Positions 1-8,383 of a DNA stretch of 64,000 nucleotides are shown here, piece after piece; the first letter of the stretch is position 1; every line of letters begins with the position of its first letter. The position numbers were made by a program, and so were the translations under genes. The notes under the pieces were generated by a model, which was not told the origin of the DNA, did no database searches, and worked only from the letters and a program-made list of their open reading frames with translations. Origin of the DNA: Telluria sp042683405 (lineage in GTDB: Bacteria > Pseudomonadota > Gammaproteobacteria > Burkholderiales > Burkholderiaceae_D); assembly GCF_042683405.1 (NCBI RefSeq), contig NZ_JBHUJS010000003.1, positions 876,343 through 940,342 on the forward strand, written 5' to 3'.

Positions 1-123
1 AAAGATGCGCTGCGCGAGTTCATCACCGGCCTGGCGATCCCGCAGCAGGCCAAGGACCAGCTGCTGGCGATGACGCCGATGAACTACACCGGCATCGCCG
101 AGCAGCTCGCCCGCGCGATCTGA
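1..123 (+). CDS. purB: Adenylosuccinate lyase, C-terminal fragment
   Basis: Only the last 40 codons and the TGA stop are in the window; the start lies to the left. The translated end, including AIPQQAKDQLLAMTPMNYTG, matches the C-terminal tail typical of proteobacterial adenylosuccinate lyase, where an 'MTP..Y.G.A' motif precedes the end. The enzyme releases fumarate from adenylosuccinate and from SAICAR in purine synthesis, in the cytosol. A strong hairpin terminator follows 84 bases after the stop. The identification rests on a short tail, so it is likely but not certain. Confidence 0.75.
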   Translation, partial: KDALREFITGLAIPQQAKDQLLAMTPMNYTGIAEQLARAI

Positions 124-206
124 CAGGGAACGGGGACTGCCGCCGCATGCCAGGGCGGCAGCGCTGACCCCGCATTCCGTTCGCATTCGCGGTAGCAGCA
201 ATACAG

Positions 207-237
207 GGGACCGTCCGTCATGGACGGTCCCTTTTTT
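207..237 (+). terminator. Rho-independent terminator after purB
   Basis: A perfect 10-bp stem (207-216 with 222-231), a 5-base loop and a run of six T. The stem is of the GGGACCGTCC type, a member of the dispersed GGGAC/GTCCC hairpin family seen elsewhere in the window. Confidence 0.85.
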
Positions 238-275
238 GTACGCCTCAACGCAGGCCGGTGTTTTTTGCTACTATT

Positions 276-291
276 TTGTTCTAACAAGAAC
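276..291. promoter_or_regulatory. Candidate operator upstream of the b561/YceI cluster
   Basis: Two interleaved inverted repeats, TTGTT-CT-AACAA (276-287) and GTTCT-AACA-AGAAC (278-291), lie 20-35 bases before the cytochrome b561 start, in an AT-rich patch with a possible -10 TACTAT at 268-273. Position and symmetry fit a regulator site. The regulator is not identifiable from sequence. Confidence 0.3.
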
Positions 292-314
292 TATAGAGTC
301 CGGAGACCCGCGTG

Positions 315-848
315 ATGCAGCGCTACACCGCCACCGCCATTGCCCTGCACTGGCTGATCGCCCTGCTGGTGATCGCCAACTTCGCGCTCGGCGTCTTCAT
401 GACCGACATCCCCGGCCTCACCCCGGCCAAGCTGCGCTACTTCTCCTGGCATAAGTGGGCGGGCGTCACCATCCTGCTGCTGGCCACGCTGCGCCTGCTG
501 TGGCGCCTCAGGCATCGGGCGCCGGCTCTGCCCGACACCATGCCCGCCTGGGAGAAGATGGCCGCGCATGCTTCGCATTCCCTGCTCTACGTGCTGCTGT
601 TCGCGGTGCCGCTGTCCGGTTATTTCTATTCGCTGGCCGCCGGCGTGCCGGTGGTGTATTTCGGCGTGATCGAGCTGCCCGTGCTGATCGGCCGCGACCC
701 GCAACTCAAGGAACTGCTCGAGACCACGCACTTCGGCCTCAACATGCTGCTGGCCGCCACCGTTGCACTGCATGTGCTGGCCGCGCTGAAGCACCAGTTC
801 ATCGATCATGACAGCGTCCTCCGGCGTATGCTGCCGGTCCGCACCTGA
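315..848 (+). CDS. Cytochrome b561 family membrane protein
   Basis: A 177-residue four-helix inner-membrane diheme cytochrome of the bacterial b561 (CybB) family, thought to pass electrons between quinone and other acceptors. Candidate heme-ligand histidines sit in ALHWLIA near the N-terminus, FSWHKWAG at the start of the second helix, and near the end in TTHFGLN and VALHVLAALKH. Helices are visible at roughly residues 10-30, 45-60, 90-110 and 145-165. An in-frame GTG at 312 is an alternative start; a GGAG at 302-305 can serve either. It is followed within 16 bases by two yceI-type genes, the arrangement seen in E. coli yceJ-yceI, so the three are probably one unit. Confidence 0.88.
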   Translation: MQRYTATAIALHWLIALLVIANFALGVFMTDIPGLTPAKLRYFSWHKWAGVTILLLATLRLLWRLRHRAPALPDTMPAWEKMAAHASHSLLYVLLFAVPLSGYFYSLAAGVPVVYFGVIELPVLIGRDPQLKELLETTHFGLNMLLAATVALHVLAALKHQFIDHDSVLRRMLPVRT

Positions 849-863
849 TTCGGAAAGCCCATC

Positions 864-1409
864 ATGAAACGTCTCCTCCTCCCCCTGCTGCTCGCCATCC
901 CCGCGCTTGCGATGGCCGGCCCGCTCAAGACCGATGCCGCCAACAGCAGCGTCACCGCGGTCTTCCGCCAGATGAACGTGCCGGTCGAAGGCGTGTTCAA
1001 GCGCTTCACGGCCAGGGTCGACTACGATCCGGCCAAGCCCCAGGCCGCCCGCGCGGACGTCCAGATCGACACCACCACGCTCGATGTCGGCGACGAGGAG
1101 ATGAACAAGGAGGTGGGCAAGAAGGAGTGGTTCCACACGGCGCAGTATCCGCGCGCGTCCTTCGTGTCCACGGCCATCCGCGCCACGTCGCCCGGCAAGC
1201 TCACCGTCGACGGCAAGCTCACCATCAAGGGCCGCACCGCGAACGTGCGCTTCCCGCTGACGGTCAGGCAGACCGGCACCAGGTTCCTGTTCGAGGGACA
1301 GCTGCCGATTCGCCGCACCGCGTTCCTCGTCGGCGAAGGCGACTGGCTCGATACCAGCATGGTCGCCGACGAAGTGATCATCAAGTTCCGCATCACGGCA
1401 GCACAGTAA
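864..1409 (+). CDS. YceI family periplasmic protein (first copy)
   Basis: A 181-residue exported protein with a cleavable signal peptide (MKRLLLPLLLAIPALAMA, cut near residue 18). The remainder is a YceI-like lipocalin-type beta barrel, a family that binds polyisoprenoid or fatty-acyl ligands. The pattern of the N-terminal strand, VQIDTTTLDVGDEEMNKEV and the TVDGKLTIKGRTANVRFPLTV segment is typical. It lies between b561 and a second yceI, so it may carry a quinone-like ligand used by the cytochrome (inference). It is only distantly similar to its neighbour, so the pair is an old duplication. Confidence 0.85.
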   Translation: MKRLLLPLLLAIPALAMAGPLKTDAANSSVTAVFRQMNVPVEGVFKRFTARVDYDPAKPQAARADVQIDTTTLDVGDEEMNKEVGKKEWFHTAQYPRASFVSTAIRATSPGKLTVDGKLTIKGRTANVRFPLTVRQTGTRFLFEGQLPIRRTAFLVGEGDWLDTSMVADEVIIKFRITAAQ

Positions 1410-1433
1410 TCCCACCCCACCGTAAGGATGAAC

Positions 1434-2003
1434 ATGAAAGCAAAGATCTTCGCAGCAGCCCTCACCGCAGTCCTTGGCAGCAGCGCATTTGCCGCTGACG
1501 TCTACCAGATCGACCCGAACCACACCTACCCGAGCATGGAAGTGGACCACAAGGGCCTGTCCATCCTGCGCGGCAAGTTCAACAAGACTGAAGGCACGAT
1601 CACCCTGGACCGCGTCGCCAAGACCGGCACCATCAACGTGACCATCGACGCGGCGTCGGTGGATTTTGGCCATGACCGCCTGAACAACCACATCAAGTCG
1701 GCCGACATGTTCGACGTCGAAAAATTCCCGACCGCCGTGTACAAGGGCACCTCGATGACCTTCAACGGCGACGTGCCGGCGACGGTGAATGGCGAGCTGA
1801 CGCTGCATGGCGTGACGCTGCCGGTGCAACTGAAGATCAACAAGTTCAAGTGCGTGCAGAACACGCAGCTCAAGCGTGAAGTGTGCGGCGCGGATGCGTC
1901 GGCGGAGTTCAAGCGGACCGATTTCGGCATCGGCTACGGCGGCGCCGCCTTCGATCCGCTGGTGAAGCTGCAGATCGAAGTGGAAGCCATCAAGCAGCAG
2001 TAA
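1434..2003 (+). CDS. YceI family periplasmic protein (second copy)
   Basis: A 189-residue secreted YceI protein. ATG 1434 is preferred over ATG 1428 because the AAGG at 1423-1426 then has normal spacing and the product begins with a clean signal peptide (MKAKIFAAALTAVLGSSAFA). The mature part starts DVYQIDPNHTYPSMEVDHKG, the standard YceI opening, and has GELTLHGVTLPVQLKINKF in the core. Two cysteines (in FKCVQN and REVCGA) could form a disulfide. It closes the b561-yceI-yceI cluster and converges with the TonB-domain gene. Confidence 0.9.
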   Translation: MKAKIFAAALTAVLGSSAFAADVYQIDPNHTYPSMEVDHKGLSILRGKFNKTEGTITLDRVAKTGTINVTIDAASVDFGHDRLNNHIKSADMFDVEKFPTAVYKGTSMTFNGDVPATVNGELTLHGVTLPVQLKINKFKCVQNTQLKREVCGADASAEFKRTDFGIGYGGAAFDPLVKLQIEVEAIKQQ

Positions 2004-2034
2004 GCGACACCGGGGGGGGCGGGCCCCGGCCGTA

Positions 2035-2697
2035 TCAGGCGGGCTGATACCTGGCGAAGGCGTGGCCCGGGCCAGGCAGGCCGCGGTACAGGCTTGGCGT
2101 GAACTTGCAGCTTTCCACGGCACGCACGGCTTCGGCGCGGGCCGCATCGTCATGCGATCCGCGCTCGGCCTTGATGCCGAACGCCGTGCCCGCCGGCGTG
2201 ATCAGGAAGCGCAGGAGCACGCCCTGCCCACCGGCAGGCCCCTCCGTCAGTACCAGCCGCCCTGCCGCCGCGCAGGACTCCGGCACGATCTCGGGTCGCG
2301 TGCCCGGCGTATTCCCGCCATCCTCCAGCGCCCATGAAAACGCCATCTTCTTCCACGTCGCGCCGGCCAGCTTGCCGTCGCGCGTCATGGGCGTGAAGCG
2401 GCAGGCCGACATCGCCCCAAGGGTGGCGTCATCCAGCAAGGCCCAGCCGCTCGACGCGAGCACGCGCTTGTCGTGTACGCGCCCATCCTCTCCGATGAGC
2501 AGCTCGATGACGGTTTTCCCTTCCAGCTCATAGCGCCGGGCCTCCGCCGGGTAGGCGGGTCCGGCGCAGTTGCGCGGGATGCCGCCGGCCAGTTCGCCCT
2601 GCATCGGCGGCGGGTGCCTGGCCACGAGGTCGTCCGAATTGGCGTACGCAAAGGCGGCCAGCGCGGCCAACGGTAAAAATAGTCTGTTCAGCTTCAT
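2035..2697 (-). CDS. Exported protein with TonB C-terminal domain(s)
   Basis: A 220-residue protein with an N-terminal export signal (about residues 1-20) and a TonB C-terminal-type domain at about residues 45-115: PAYPAEARRYELEGKTVIELLI, then SSGWALLDDATLGAMSACRFTP. A weaker second copy follows (about 135-215: a VLLRFLITPAGTAFG strand and a final CKFTP). It lacks the proline-rich spacer of a true TonB, so it is unlikely to reach across the periplasm to receptors by itself. No ExbB/ExbD genes are adjacent. The domain call is good; the role is unknown. Confidence 0.7.
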   Translation of the reverse strand: MKLNRLFLPLAALAAFAYANSDDLVARHPPPMQGELAGGIPRNCAGPAYPAEARRYELEGKTVIELLIGEDGRVHDKRVLASSGWALLDDATLGAMSACRFTPMTRDGKLAGATWKKMAFSWALEDGGNTPGTRPEIVPESCAAAGRLVLTEGPAGGQGVLLRFLITPAGTAFGIKAERGSHDDAARAEAVRAVESCKFTPSLYRGLPGPGHAFARYQPA

Positions 2698-2865
2698 GTA
2701 TTCAGTTGGCGCAGGCGGTGCGCTGCATCGGAAAATCCATCGAAGTGTCCTTGCCGTTCATGCTGCCATCGATGCGTGCGTCCGGCAGCGCGGCGGCGTA
2801 TGGTTTCATCGATTGCCCGTGTGTTTGTATGTCGAGGTCGTACGTTAACACGGCCGCCAGCCATC

Positions 2866-2903
2866 CGTCATCCCCGGGCTGCCGCCATCCCAGCGAAGGC
2901 TGG
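2866..2903. repeat. Degenerate GTCATCCC-type dispersed element
   Basis: CGTCATCCCCGGG at 2866-2878 followed by a CCATCCCAGCGAAGGCTGG hairpin at 2885-2903, related to the GTCATCCC...GGGATGAC elements at 32245, 34543 and 36757. The 310 bases between the TonB-domain gene and the stress-protein gene (2698-3007) hold this element, a terminator and a GGGAC hairpin pair; I see no gene in it. Confidence 0.5.
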
Positions 2904-2920
2904 AAGCCACCGGCCCGAAG

Positions 2921-2960
2921 AAAAACAAAAAAGGGCGCTGCCCTTGCGAGGCAGCGCCCT
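2921..2960 (-). terminator. Rho-independent terminator for the stress-protein gene
   Basis: Read on the minus strand: an 11-bp perfect stem AGGGCGCTGCC (2950-2960 with 2932-2942) followed by an almost pure T tract (A-rich 2921-2932 on plus). It lies 47 bases past the stop of the minus-strand gene ending at 3008. Confidence 0.85.
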
Positions 2961-2975
2961 CCTGATTCAAGCCAT

Positions 2976-3001
2976 GGGACAGTCCCGCAGGGACCGTCCC
3001 C
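2976..3001. repeat. GGGACNGTCCC palindrome pair
   Basis: Two back-to-back short palindromes, GGGACAGTCCC (about 2976-2986) and GGGACCGTCCCC (2990-3001), directly after the stop of the stress-protein gene. Same family as copies at 207, 11183, 25938 and 47534. Confidence 0.6.
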
Positions 3002-3007
3002 GGCTGA

Positions 3008-4144
3008 TTAACGGCCGTCGCGGTCCGCGTCGCCCGGCATCGCGCGCTCGACGCGATCCCACGCCGCACGGGTTGCAGACTTGGCCTGCTCCCAGTTCAG
3101 GCGCGATTTGCCTTTTACGCGTTCCCAGTCATCCGACAGGTCGTTTTCAGCGCTGTCGAACGAGCCAGGATAGCGGCCGCGGCCGTTGTAGCCCAGTTCG
3201 TAGGCAGGACCGTAGTCGTCATAGGTGTAGCCCGGGGTGTAGTAGGACGAGGTCTGGTAGTTCTGGCTCCAGTACTCGCGCTCCTGCTCCGGGTTGACCA
3301 TGTGGCCGATGCCCTTGCCAGCCATGCCGCCTGCCACTGCGCCGATCGCAGCGCCAGCGGCCATGCCGACCGGGCCGCCAACCGCGCCTGCAGCCGCGCC
3401 CACTGCCGCGCCGGAACCGGCGCCGACACCCTTGGCCAGGTTGTGGTCATGCAGCTCGTCGCCGCGCTTCGGATTGACGACTTCGGCCGCGCCTTTGCCT
3501 GCCAGGCCGCCCGAGATGCCGCCGATGGCCGCACCAGCCGCCATCCCGATAGGACCGGCTGCAGCGCCGATGCCCGCGCCGGCCAGCGCGCCAGCGCCAG
3601 CGCCCAGGCCGGTGCCGATCACGTGCTCGCCCTTGTTGTCCTTCCAGCTCTGTTCGATGTGGGCTGCGTCTTCGTCCGAACGCGGGCTCACGCCCATCAC
3701 GATGCCGCCGCTCTTGATGCCTTCTTCATAGTGCTTGACGCGCTCTTCCGGGATGCCGGCGCCGATCAGCGCGCCGATCAGGCCGCCAGTCACGCCACCC
3801 GCGCCCGCACCTGCCAGCGCAGCGGCCACAGGACCGGCGATCACGATACCCATGCCTGGCAGCACCAGCGTGGTGCCCACGGCTGCGATGCCTGCCAGCA
3901 CGGCGCCGATCGCGCCGCCGATGCCCGCACCCACGCCCGCGCCTTCAGCGGCCTTGGTGCCCAGTTCGGTCTCCTGATCGCCGAAGTGGCGCTTGCGCGT
4001 GTCGTCCGACATCACCAGGTTCACGTCATCCTTGCTGTAACCGCGCTCGTGCAGCGTGTTATATGCACGCTCGGCGCTGTCGCGGTCGCGGAACAGGCCG
4101 GTCACCATGCGGTTGCTCTTGGTCGTGTCGTCATAAGTTGCCAT
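3008..4144 (-). CDS. Glycine-zipper general-stress-like protein
   Basis: A 378-residue protein. Residues about 13-45 (VTGLFRDRDSAERAYNTLH and following) resemble the N-terminal domain of the general stress protein 17M/YflT family. Two long Gly/Ala zipper blocks follow (about 70-130 and 175-290) with repeated GAGIGAAAGPIGMAAGAAIG units separated by acidic linkers (ERVKHYEEGIKSGG, NPKRGDELHDH). The C-terminus is Tyr-rich, then a charged helix. Glycine zippers of this kind insert into or associate with membranes. The next gene outward (4385, plus strand) is also a stress membrane protein, suggesting a shared envelope-stress theme. Function is not established. Confidence 0.7.
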   Translation of the reverse strand: MATYDDTTKSNRMVTGLFRDRDSAERAYNTLHERGYSKDDVNLVMSDDTRKRHFGDQETELGTKAAEGAGVGAGIGGAIGAVLAGIAAVGTTLVLPGMGIVIAGPVAAALAGAGAGGVTGGLIGALIGAGIPEERVKHYEEGIKSGGIVMGVSPRSDEDAAHIEQSWKDNKGEHVIGTGLGAGAGALAGAGIGAAAGPIGMAAGAAIGGISGGLAGKGAAEVVNPKRGDELHDHNLAKGVGAGSGAAVGAAAGAVGGPVGMAAGAAIGAVAGGMAGKGIGHMVNPEQEREYWSQNYQTSSYYTPGYTYDDYGPAYELGYNGRGRYPGSFDSAENDLSDDWERVKGKSRLNWEQAKSATRAAWDRVERAMPGDADRDGR

Positions 4145-4384
4145 GTCTCATTTCCTTTCTGGGAATTGTGTGGTGGGCAGGCTCACTTGCTTGCCGGTCG
4201 AACTACGTTAAGCTCTTCGATACCCGGCATCTGTACGGTGCCGCACCTACGCGCCACCGATTCTGCAAGCGTTGCGCTACGTTCGTTGCCGCACCGACCC
4301 CGAACTCGACGATGACTAATCTGCATTCACGGCCAGCGCTTTCGCATTGGTCAATGCGTGTTAATTACTTTAGGAGGGATCGAC

Positions 4385-4654
4385 ATGTTATTCATTATCT
4401 GGATCGTCATTGGCGGTATTATGGGTTGGCTTGCCAGCCTGGTCATGAAAACGGATGCCGAACAGGGCATGATTCTCAACGTTGTCGTCGGTATCGTTGG
4501 CGCGTTCCTGGGTGGCTGGCTGCTGTCGCCGCTATTTGGCACCGGCACCATCAACCAGGACGACTTCAGCGTCACCTCGCTGCTGGTTTCCTTCCTTGGC
4601 GCAGTCATCCTGCTGGCCATCGTGAACCTGCTGCGTCGTGGCCGCGTTCGTTAA
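4385..4654 (+). CDS. GlsB/YeaQ/YmgE family stress membrane protein
   Basis: An 89-residue inner-membrane protein of the transglycosylase-associated family. The start at 4385 is fixed by a perfect AGGAGG at 4372-4377, 7 bases upstream; an in-frame codon at 4358 has no such site. Three hydrophobic helices are visible (FIIWIVIGGIMGWLAS; ILNVVVGIVGAFLGGWL; LLVSFLGAVILLAIVNLL), with the GxxxG-rich pattern of the family and a short basic tail RRGRVR. Members are induced by stress; their exact activity is unclear. A terminator follows immediately, so it is monocistronic. Confidence 0.88.
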   Translation: MLFIIWIVIGGIMGWLASLVMKTDAEQGMILNVVVGIVGAFLGGWLLSPLFGTGTINQDDFSVTSLLVSFLGAVILLAIVNLLRRGRVR

Positions 4655-4675
4655 AAAATGTAGTTTGCCCACCGA

Positions 4676-4710
4676 AACCAACGCTTGATCGGAAAGCGTT
4701 GGTTTTTTTT
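4676..4710 (+). terminator. Rho-independent terminator
   Basis: An 11-bp perfect stem AACCAACGCTT (4676-4686) with 4694-4704, a 7-base loop and a run of eight T. It ends the YeaQ-like gene just 18 bases before the phospholipase D gene. Confidence 0.92.
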
Positions 4711-4727
4711 CGCCCCGGAATTTATCC

Positions 4728-6002
4728 ATGAGATCGCCCATAATGATCGCGCTCGTATCCGTACTGCTGACGCTGCTGGCCGTATTCCTGACGTTCAACC
4801 TGATGCCCGGCGAGCGGCGCCTCGAGGAAAAACTGTCGCGCAGCTATGGCACCGACGACGAGCAATTCCGCCGTTCCCTGGGCGTGCTGCTCGGACCGCC
4901 CATCCTGGAAGGCAACCACGTCGAAGAGCTGATCAACGGCGACCGCATCTTCCCCGCCATGCTCGAAGCGATCCGCTCGGCGCAGAAGACGGTCACCTTC
5001 GAAACCTTCATCTACTGGTCCGAATCGATCGGCAAGGAATTTGCCGACGCGCTGTCGGAACGCGCCCGCAACGGCGTCAAGGTACACGTGCTGCTCGATT
5101 TCATGGGCAGCGTCAAGCTCGACGCCGCATCGATCGAGGAGATGCGCGAGGCCGGCGTGGAAGTGGAGCGCTACCACAAGCCGGCGTGGTGGAAGTTCAC
5201 GCGCCTGAACAACCGCACCCACCGCAAGGTGCTCGTGATCGACGGCAAGCTCGGCTTCACCGGCGGCGTGGGCGTGGCGGACCAGTGGCGCGGCGACGCG
5301 CAGGACAAGAACCACTGGCGCGACACCCACTTCCGCGTGCGCGGGCCGGTGGTCGGACAGATGCAGGCCGTGTTCAACGACAACTGGAGCAAGTCGACCG
5401 GTTCCGTGCTGGATGGCGAGGAATATTTCCCCGCGCTGGAGCCCGCCGGCAACATGCCCGCGCAGATGTTCAGCAGCTCGCCCACAGGCGGCAGCGAAAG
5501 CATGCACCTCATGTACCTGATGGCGATCACCGCGTCGCGCCGCGAGATCATGCTGTCGAGCTCCTACTTCGTCCCGGACAAGCTGGCCATCGACGCGCTG
5601 GCGGAAGCGGCCAAGCGTGGTGTGCGCATCCGCATCATTACCCCCGGCAAGCACATCGACACGGCCATCGTGCGTGCGGCATCGCGCGAGCGCTGGGGCG
5701 ACCTGCTCAAGGCCGGCGTCAAGATTGCCGAATACAAGCCGACCATGTTCCATGTGAAGTGCCTGATCGTGGACGGCCTGCTGGTGTCGGTCGGCTCCAC
5801 CAACTTCGACAACCGCTCCTTCAAGATCAACGACGAAGCCAACCTCAACGTGTTCAGCCGCGAGTTTGCCGCGCGCCAGGCCGAAGTGTTCGAAGCGGAC
5901 TGGAAGAAATCGCGCCAGATCACGCTTGCCGAGTGGGAAAACCGGCCCCTGCTGGAAAAAATGACATCCAAGTTCTACTCCATGTTCGGCGCCCAGCTGT
6001 AA
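4728..6002 (+). CDS. Cardiolipin synthase / phospholipase D family protein
   Basis: A 424-residue protein with one N-terminal membrane helix (about residues 4-22) and two PLD catalytic motifs: H165-R-K167-VLVI-D172 and H342-V-K344-CLIV-D349, followed by GSTNFDNRSF. This is the two-HKD layout of cardiolipin synthases (ClsB/ClsC-like length), which join two phosphatidylglycerol molecules, or transfer phosphatidyl groups, at the inner membrane. Both motifs are intact. It stands alone between a terminator and a repeat array. Substrate cannot be read from sequence, so another PLD-type phosphatidyltransferase is possible. Confidence 0.85.
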   Translation: MRSPIMIALVSVLLTLLAVFLTFNLMPGERRLEEKLSRSYGTDDEQFRRSLGVLLGPPILEGNHVEELINGDRIFPAMLEAIRSAQKTVTFETFIYWSESIGKEFADALSERARNGVKVHVLLDFMGSVKLDAASIEEMREAGVEVERYHKPAWWKFTRLNNRTHRKVLVIDGKLGFTGGVGVADQWRGDAQDKNHWRDTHFRVRGPVVGQMQAVFNDNWSKSTGSVLDGEEYFPALEPAGNMPAQMFSSSPTGGSESMHLMYLMAITASRREIMLSSSYFVPDKLAIDALAEAAKRGVRIRIITPGKHIDTAIVRAASRERWGDLLKAGVKIAEYKPTMFHVKCLIVDGLLVSVGSTNFDNRSFKINDEANLNVFSREFAARQAEVFEADWKKSRQITLAEWENRPLLEKMTSKFYSMFGAQL

Positions 6003-6019
6003 CACAATCACAACTCCCC

Positions 6020-6093
6020 AAAATGGGGACAGACCCCATTTCACATACCGAAATGGGGTCTGTCCCCATTTTTGGGTCTGTCCCCATTTTGGG
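6020..6093. repeat. AAATGGGGACAGACCCC inverted-repeat array
   Basis: A 22-bp perfect inverted repeat: the arm at 6020-6041 (starts AAAATGGGGACAGACCCC) pairs with 6051-6072 across a 9-base loop, followed by a third unit (GGGTCTGTCCCCATTTTGGG) at 6074-6093. The same unit recurs at 24361-24455. It separates the phospholipase D gene from the S46 peptidase gene. The form resembles REP/BIME-type elements; no associated transposase is in the window. Confidence 0.8.
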
Positions 6094-6201
6094 TATTTTT
6101 CATTGACTATTACGGCAGCGGTGCGGATACTCTCAGACGCTCCCGGCAGAGCACATCTGCCGCAATGTATGCATACATATATATTCAAGAGACCGACAAG
6201 C

Positions 6202-8364
6202 ATGAAAAAATCACTTCTCGCGCTCGCCATCCTGTCGACCGCCTCCGCCGCCTACGCGGATGAAGGCATGTGGATGCCGCAGCAGCTGCCGCAAATCGCC
6301 AACCAACTGAAGGCTGCCGGCCTCGAGCTGGATCCGGCCAAGCTGACCAAGCTGACCGAGTTCCCGGCTGGCGCGATCGTGAGCCTGGGCGGCTGCTCGG
6401 CATCGTTCGTCTCGCCGCAAGGCCTGGTTGCAACCAACCACCACTGCGTCTACAACAGCGTCGCCGTCAACTCGACCAAGGAACGCGACCTGCTGGCCAA
6501 CGGCTTCCTGGCCAAGACCCTGGCCGAAGAACTGCCTGCCGCACCTGGCAGCCGCGTGTTCGTGACCGAAGAAGTGCTGAACGTCTCCGACCGCATCATC
6601 ACCCCTGCCGTGGCCAAGCTGACCGGCAAGAAGCGCATCGATGCGATCGAAAAGAACCAGAAGGCGCTGGTGGCCGAGTGCGAAAAAGAAGCCGGCTACC
6701 GCTGCACCGTGGCCTCGTTCTACGGCGGCCTCGAGTTCTACCGCCTGAAGCAGCTGGAAATCCGTGACGTGCGCCTGGTGCACGCGCCGGCTGAAGGCAT
6801 CGGCAAGTTCGGCGGCGACACCGACAACTGGATGTGGCCACGCCACACCGGCGACTACGGTTTCTACCGCGCCTACGTCTCGAAAGACGGCAAGGCAGCC
6901 GACTACTCCAAGGACAACGTTCCTTACCAGCCGAAGCACCACCTGAAGATCGCCAAGGAAGGCGTGAAGGAAGGCGACTTCATCATGGTGATGGGCTACC
7001 CAGGCCGCACCAACCGCCACCGCCTGCCGTCGGAAGTGGCGTACACCTTCGAGTGGAACTACCCGGCATTCGTGCAGCGCTCGGCTGAGACGCTGGCGAT
7101 CATCGAACGCGAAACCGCAGGCGACCGCGGCGCAGCGCTCAAGTACGCCGGCCTGAAGGCGAACGTCAACAACTACTTCAAGAACCGCAAGGGCATGCTG
7201 AGCTCGTACGAGAACAGCGACTTCCTGGCCCGCAAGACCCAGGAACATGCGGACCTGAAGGCATGGGTCAACGCCGATGCCAAGCGCAAGAAGGAATTCG
7301 CGGCCGACATCGAAGCGGTCGAGAAGCTGATCGCCCAGCGCGACGCCCAAGTCAAGCGCGACTGGAACCTGGACAGCTCGTCGCCACGCTTCCTGACCGC
7401 CGCCCGCACCCTGTACCGCCTGGCGCACGAAAGCACCAAGCCTGACGCGGAGCGCCGCGCCGGCATGCAGGAACGCGACATGGGCCGCCTCAAGGCGTCG
7501 GTCGAAGGCATGGACCGCACCTACGTCGAGAAGGTCGACAAGGCACTGGTCCTGAACAGCCTGGTCAAGTACGCAGCACAGCCAGCCGCCGAGCGCAACG
7601 CCGCCTTCGACGCAGCGATGGGCATCAAGGACGGCATGAAGGAAGCCGAACTGAAGGCACTGCTGGATACCATGTATGCAGGCTCCAAGCTGGCCAACAG
7701 CGCCGAGCGCGCCGCATGGCTGGGCAAGAAGCCGGCCGACTTCAAGGCATCGAACGACAGCTTCATCAAGGCTGCCGTCGCGATGTACGAGGACAGCATG
7801 AAGCGTGAAGCGGCCGACGAAGAGCTGGCCGGCAAGATCCAGCAAGCCTACGCCAACTACATGAAGGCCAAGATCGCCTACATGAACAGCAAGGGCAAGG
7901 CCGTGTACCCTGACGCGAACGGCACGCTGCGCGTGACCTTCGGCAAGATCCAGGGCCGCGACCACGGCGCCGACGGCACCGGTTCCTGGACCGCGTTCAC
8001 CACCGTCAAGGGCGTCGTTGCCAAGGCAACCGGCGAAGGCGAGTTCAACGCACCTGTGAAGCAGCTGGCAGCGATCAAGGCCAAGGACTTCGGCAAGTAT
8101 GTCGATCCGAAGCTGGGCACCGTTCCTGTCAACTACCTGGCCACGCTGGACATCACCGGCGGCAACTCCGGTTCGGCAGCGCTGAACTCGAAGGGTGAGT
8201 TCATCGGCCTGGCATTCGATGGCACGCTCGATTCGATCATCTCGGACTGGGACTTCAACGCCGCCAACACCCGCGACATCCAGGTGGACGTGCGCTACAT
8301 GCTGTGGGTAATGAAGCATGTCGACCACGCCGACAACCTGATCAAGGAAATGGGCGCCGAGTAA
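6202..8364 (+). CDS. S46 family serine dipeptidyl-peptidase
   Basis: A 720-residue secreted peptidase of MEROPS family S46 (DPP7/DPP11 group), which removes dipeptides from peptide N-termini in the periplasm. ATG 6202 gives a clean signal peptide (MKKSLLALAILSTASAAYA); the frame is open further upstream but without a signal. The mature part begins DEGMWMPQQLP, a typical S46 start. Catalytic elements: TNHHCVYNS (His at residue 80/81), an Asp-rich GGDTDNWMWPRHTGDY segment (from about residue 204), and GGNSGSA with Ser656. Length agrees with the family (about 700-730). A terminator follows. Confidence 0.93.
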   Translation: MKKSLLALAILSTASAAYADEGMWMPQQLPQIANQLKAAGLELDPAKLTKLTEFPAGAIVSLGGCSASFVSPQGLVATNHHCVYNSVAVNSTKERDLLANGFLAKTLAEELPAAPGSRVFVTEEVLNVSDRIITPAVAKLTGKKRIDAIEKNQKALVAECEKEAGYRCTVASFYGGLEFYRLKQLEIRDVRLVHAPAEGIGKFGGDTDNWMWPRHTGDYGFYRAYVSKDGKAADYSKDNVPYQPKHHLKIAKEGVKEGDFIMVMGYPGRTNRHRLPSEVAYTFEWNYPAFVQRSAETLAIIERETAGDRGAALKYAGLKANVNNYFKNRKGMLSSYENSDFLARKTQEHADLKAWVNADAKRKKEFAADIEAVEKLIAQRDAQVKRDWNLDSSSPRFLTAARTLYRLAHESTKPDAERRAGMQERDMGRLKASVEGMDRTYVEKVDKALVLNSLVKYAAQPAAERNAAFDAAMGIKDGMKEAELKALLDTMYAGSKLANSAERAAWLGKKPADFKASNDSFIKAAVAMYEDSMKREAADEELAGKIQQAYANYMKAKIAYMNSKGKAVYPDANGTLRVTFGKIQGRDHGADGTGSWTAFTTVKGVVAKATGEGEFNAPVKQLAAIKAKDFGKYVDPKLGTVPVNYLATLDITGGNSGSAALNSKGEFIGLAFDGTLDSIISDWDFNAANTRDIQVDVRYMLWVMKHVDHADNLIKEMGAE

Positions 8365-8383
8365 TCGTCCCCTGCCCCATCAA

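Noticed and set aside
291..2153. A 620-codon open frame on the minus strand
   Set aside because: Antisense to the b561 and YceI genes, with low-complexity composition and no recognisable domain.
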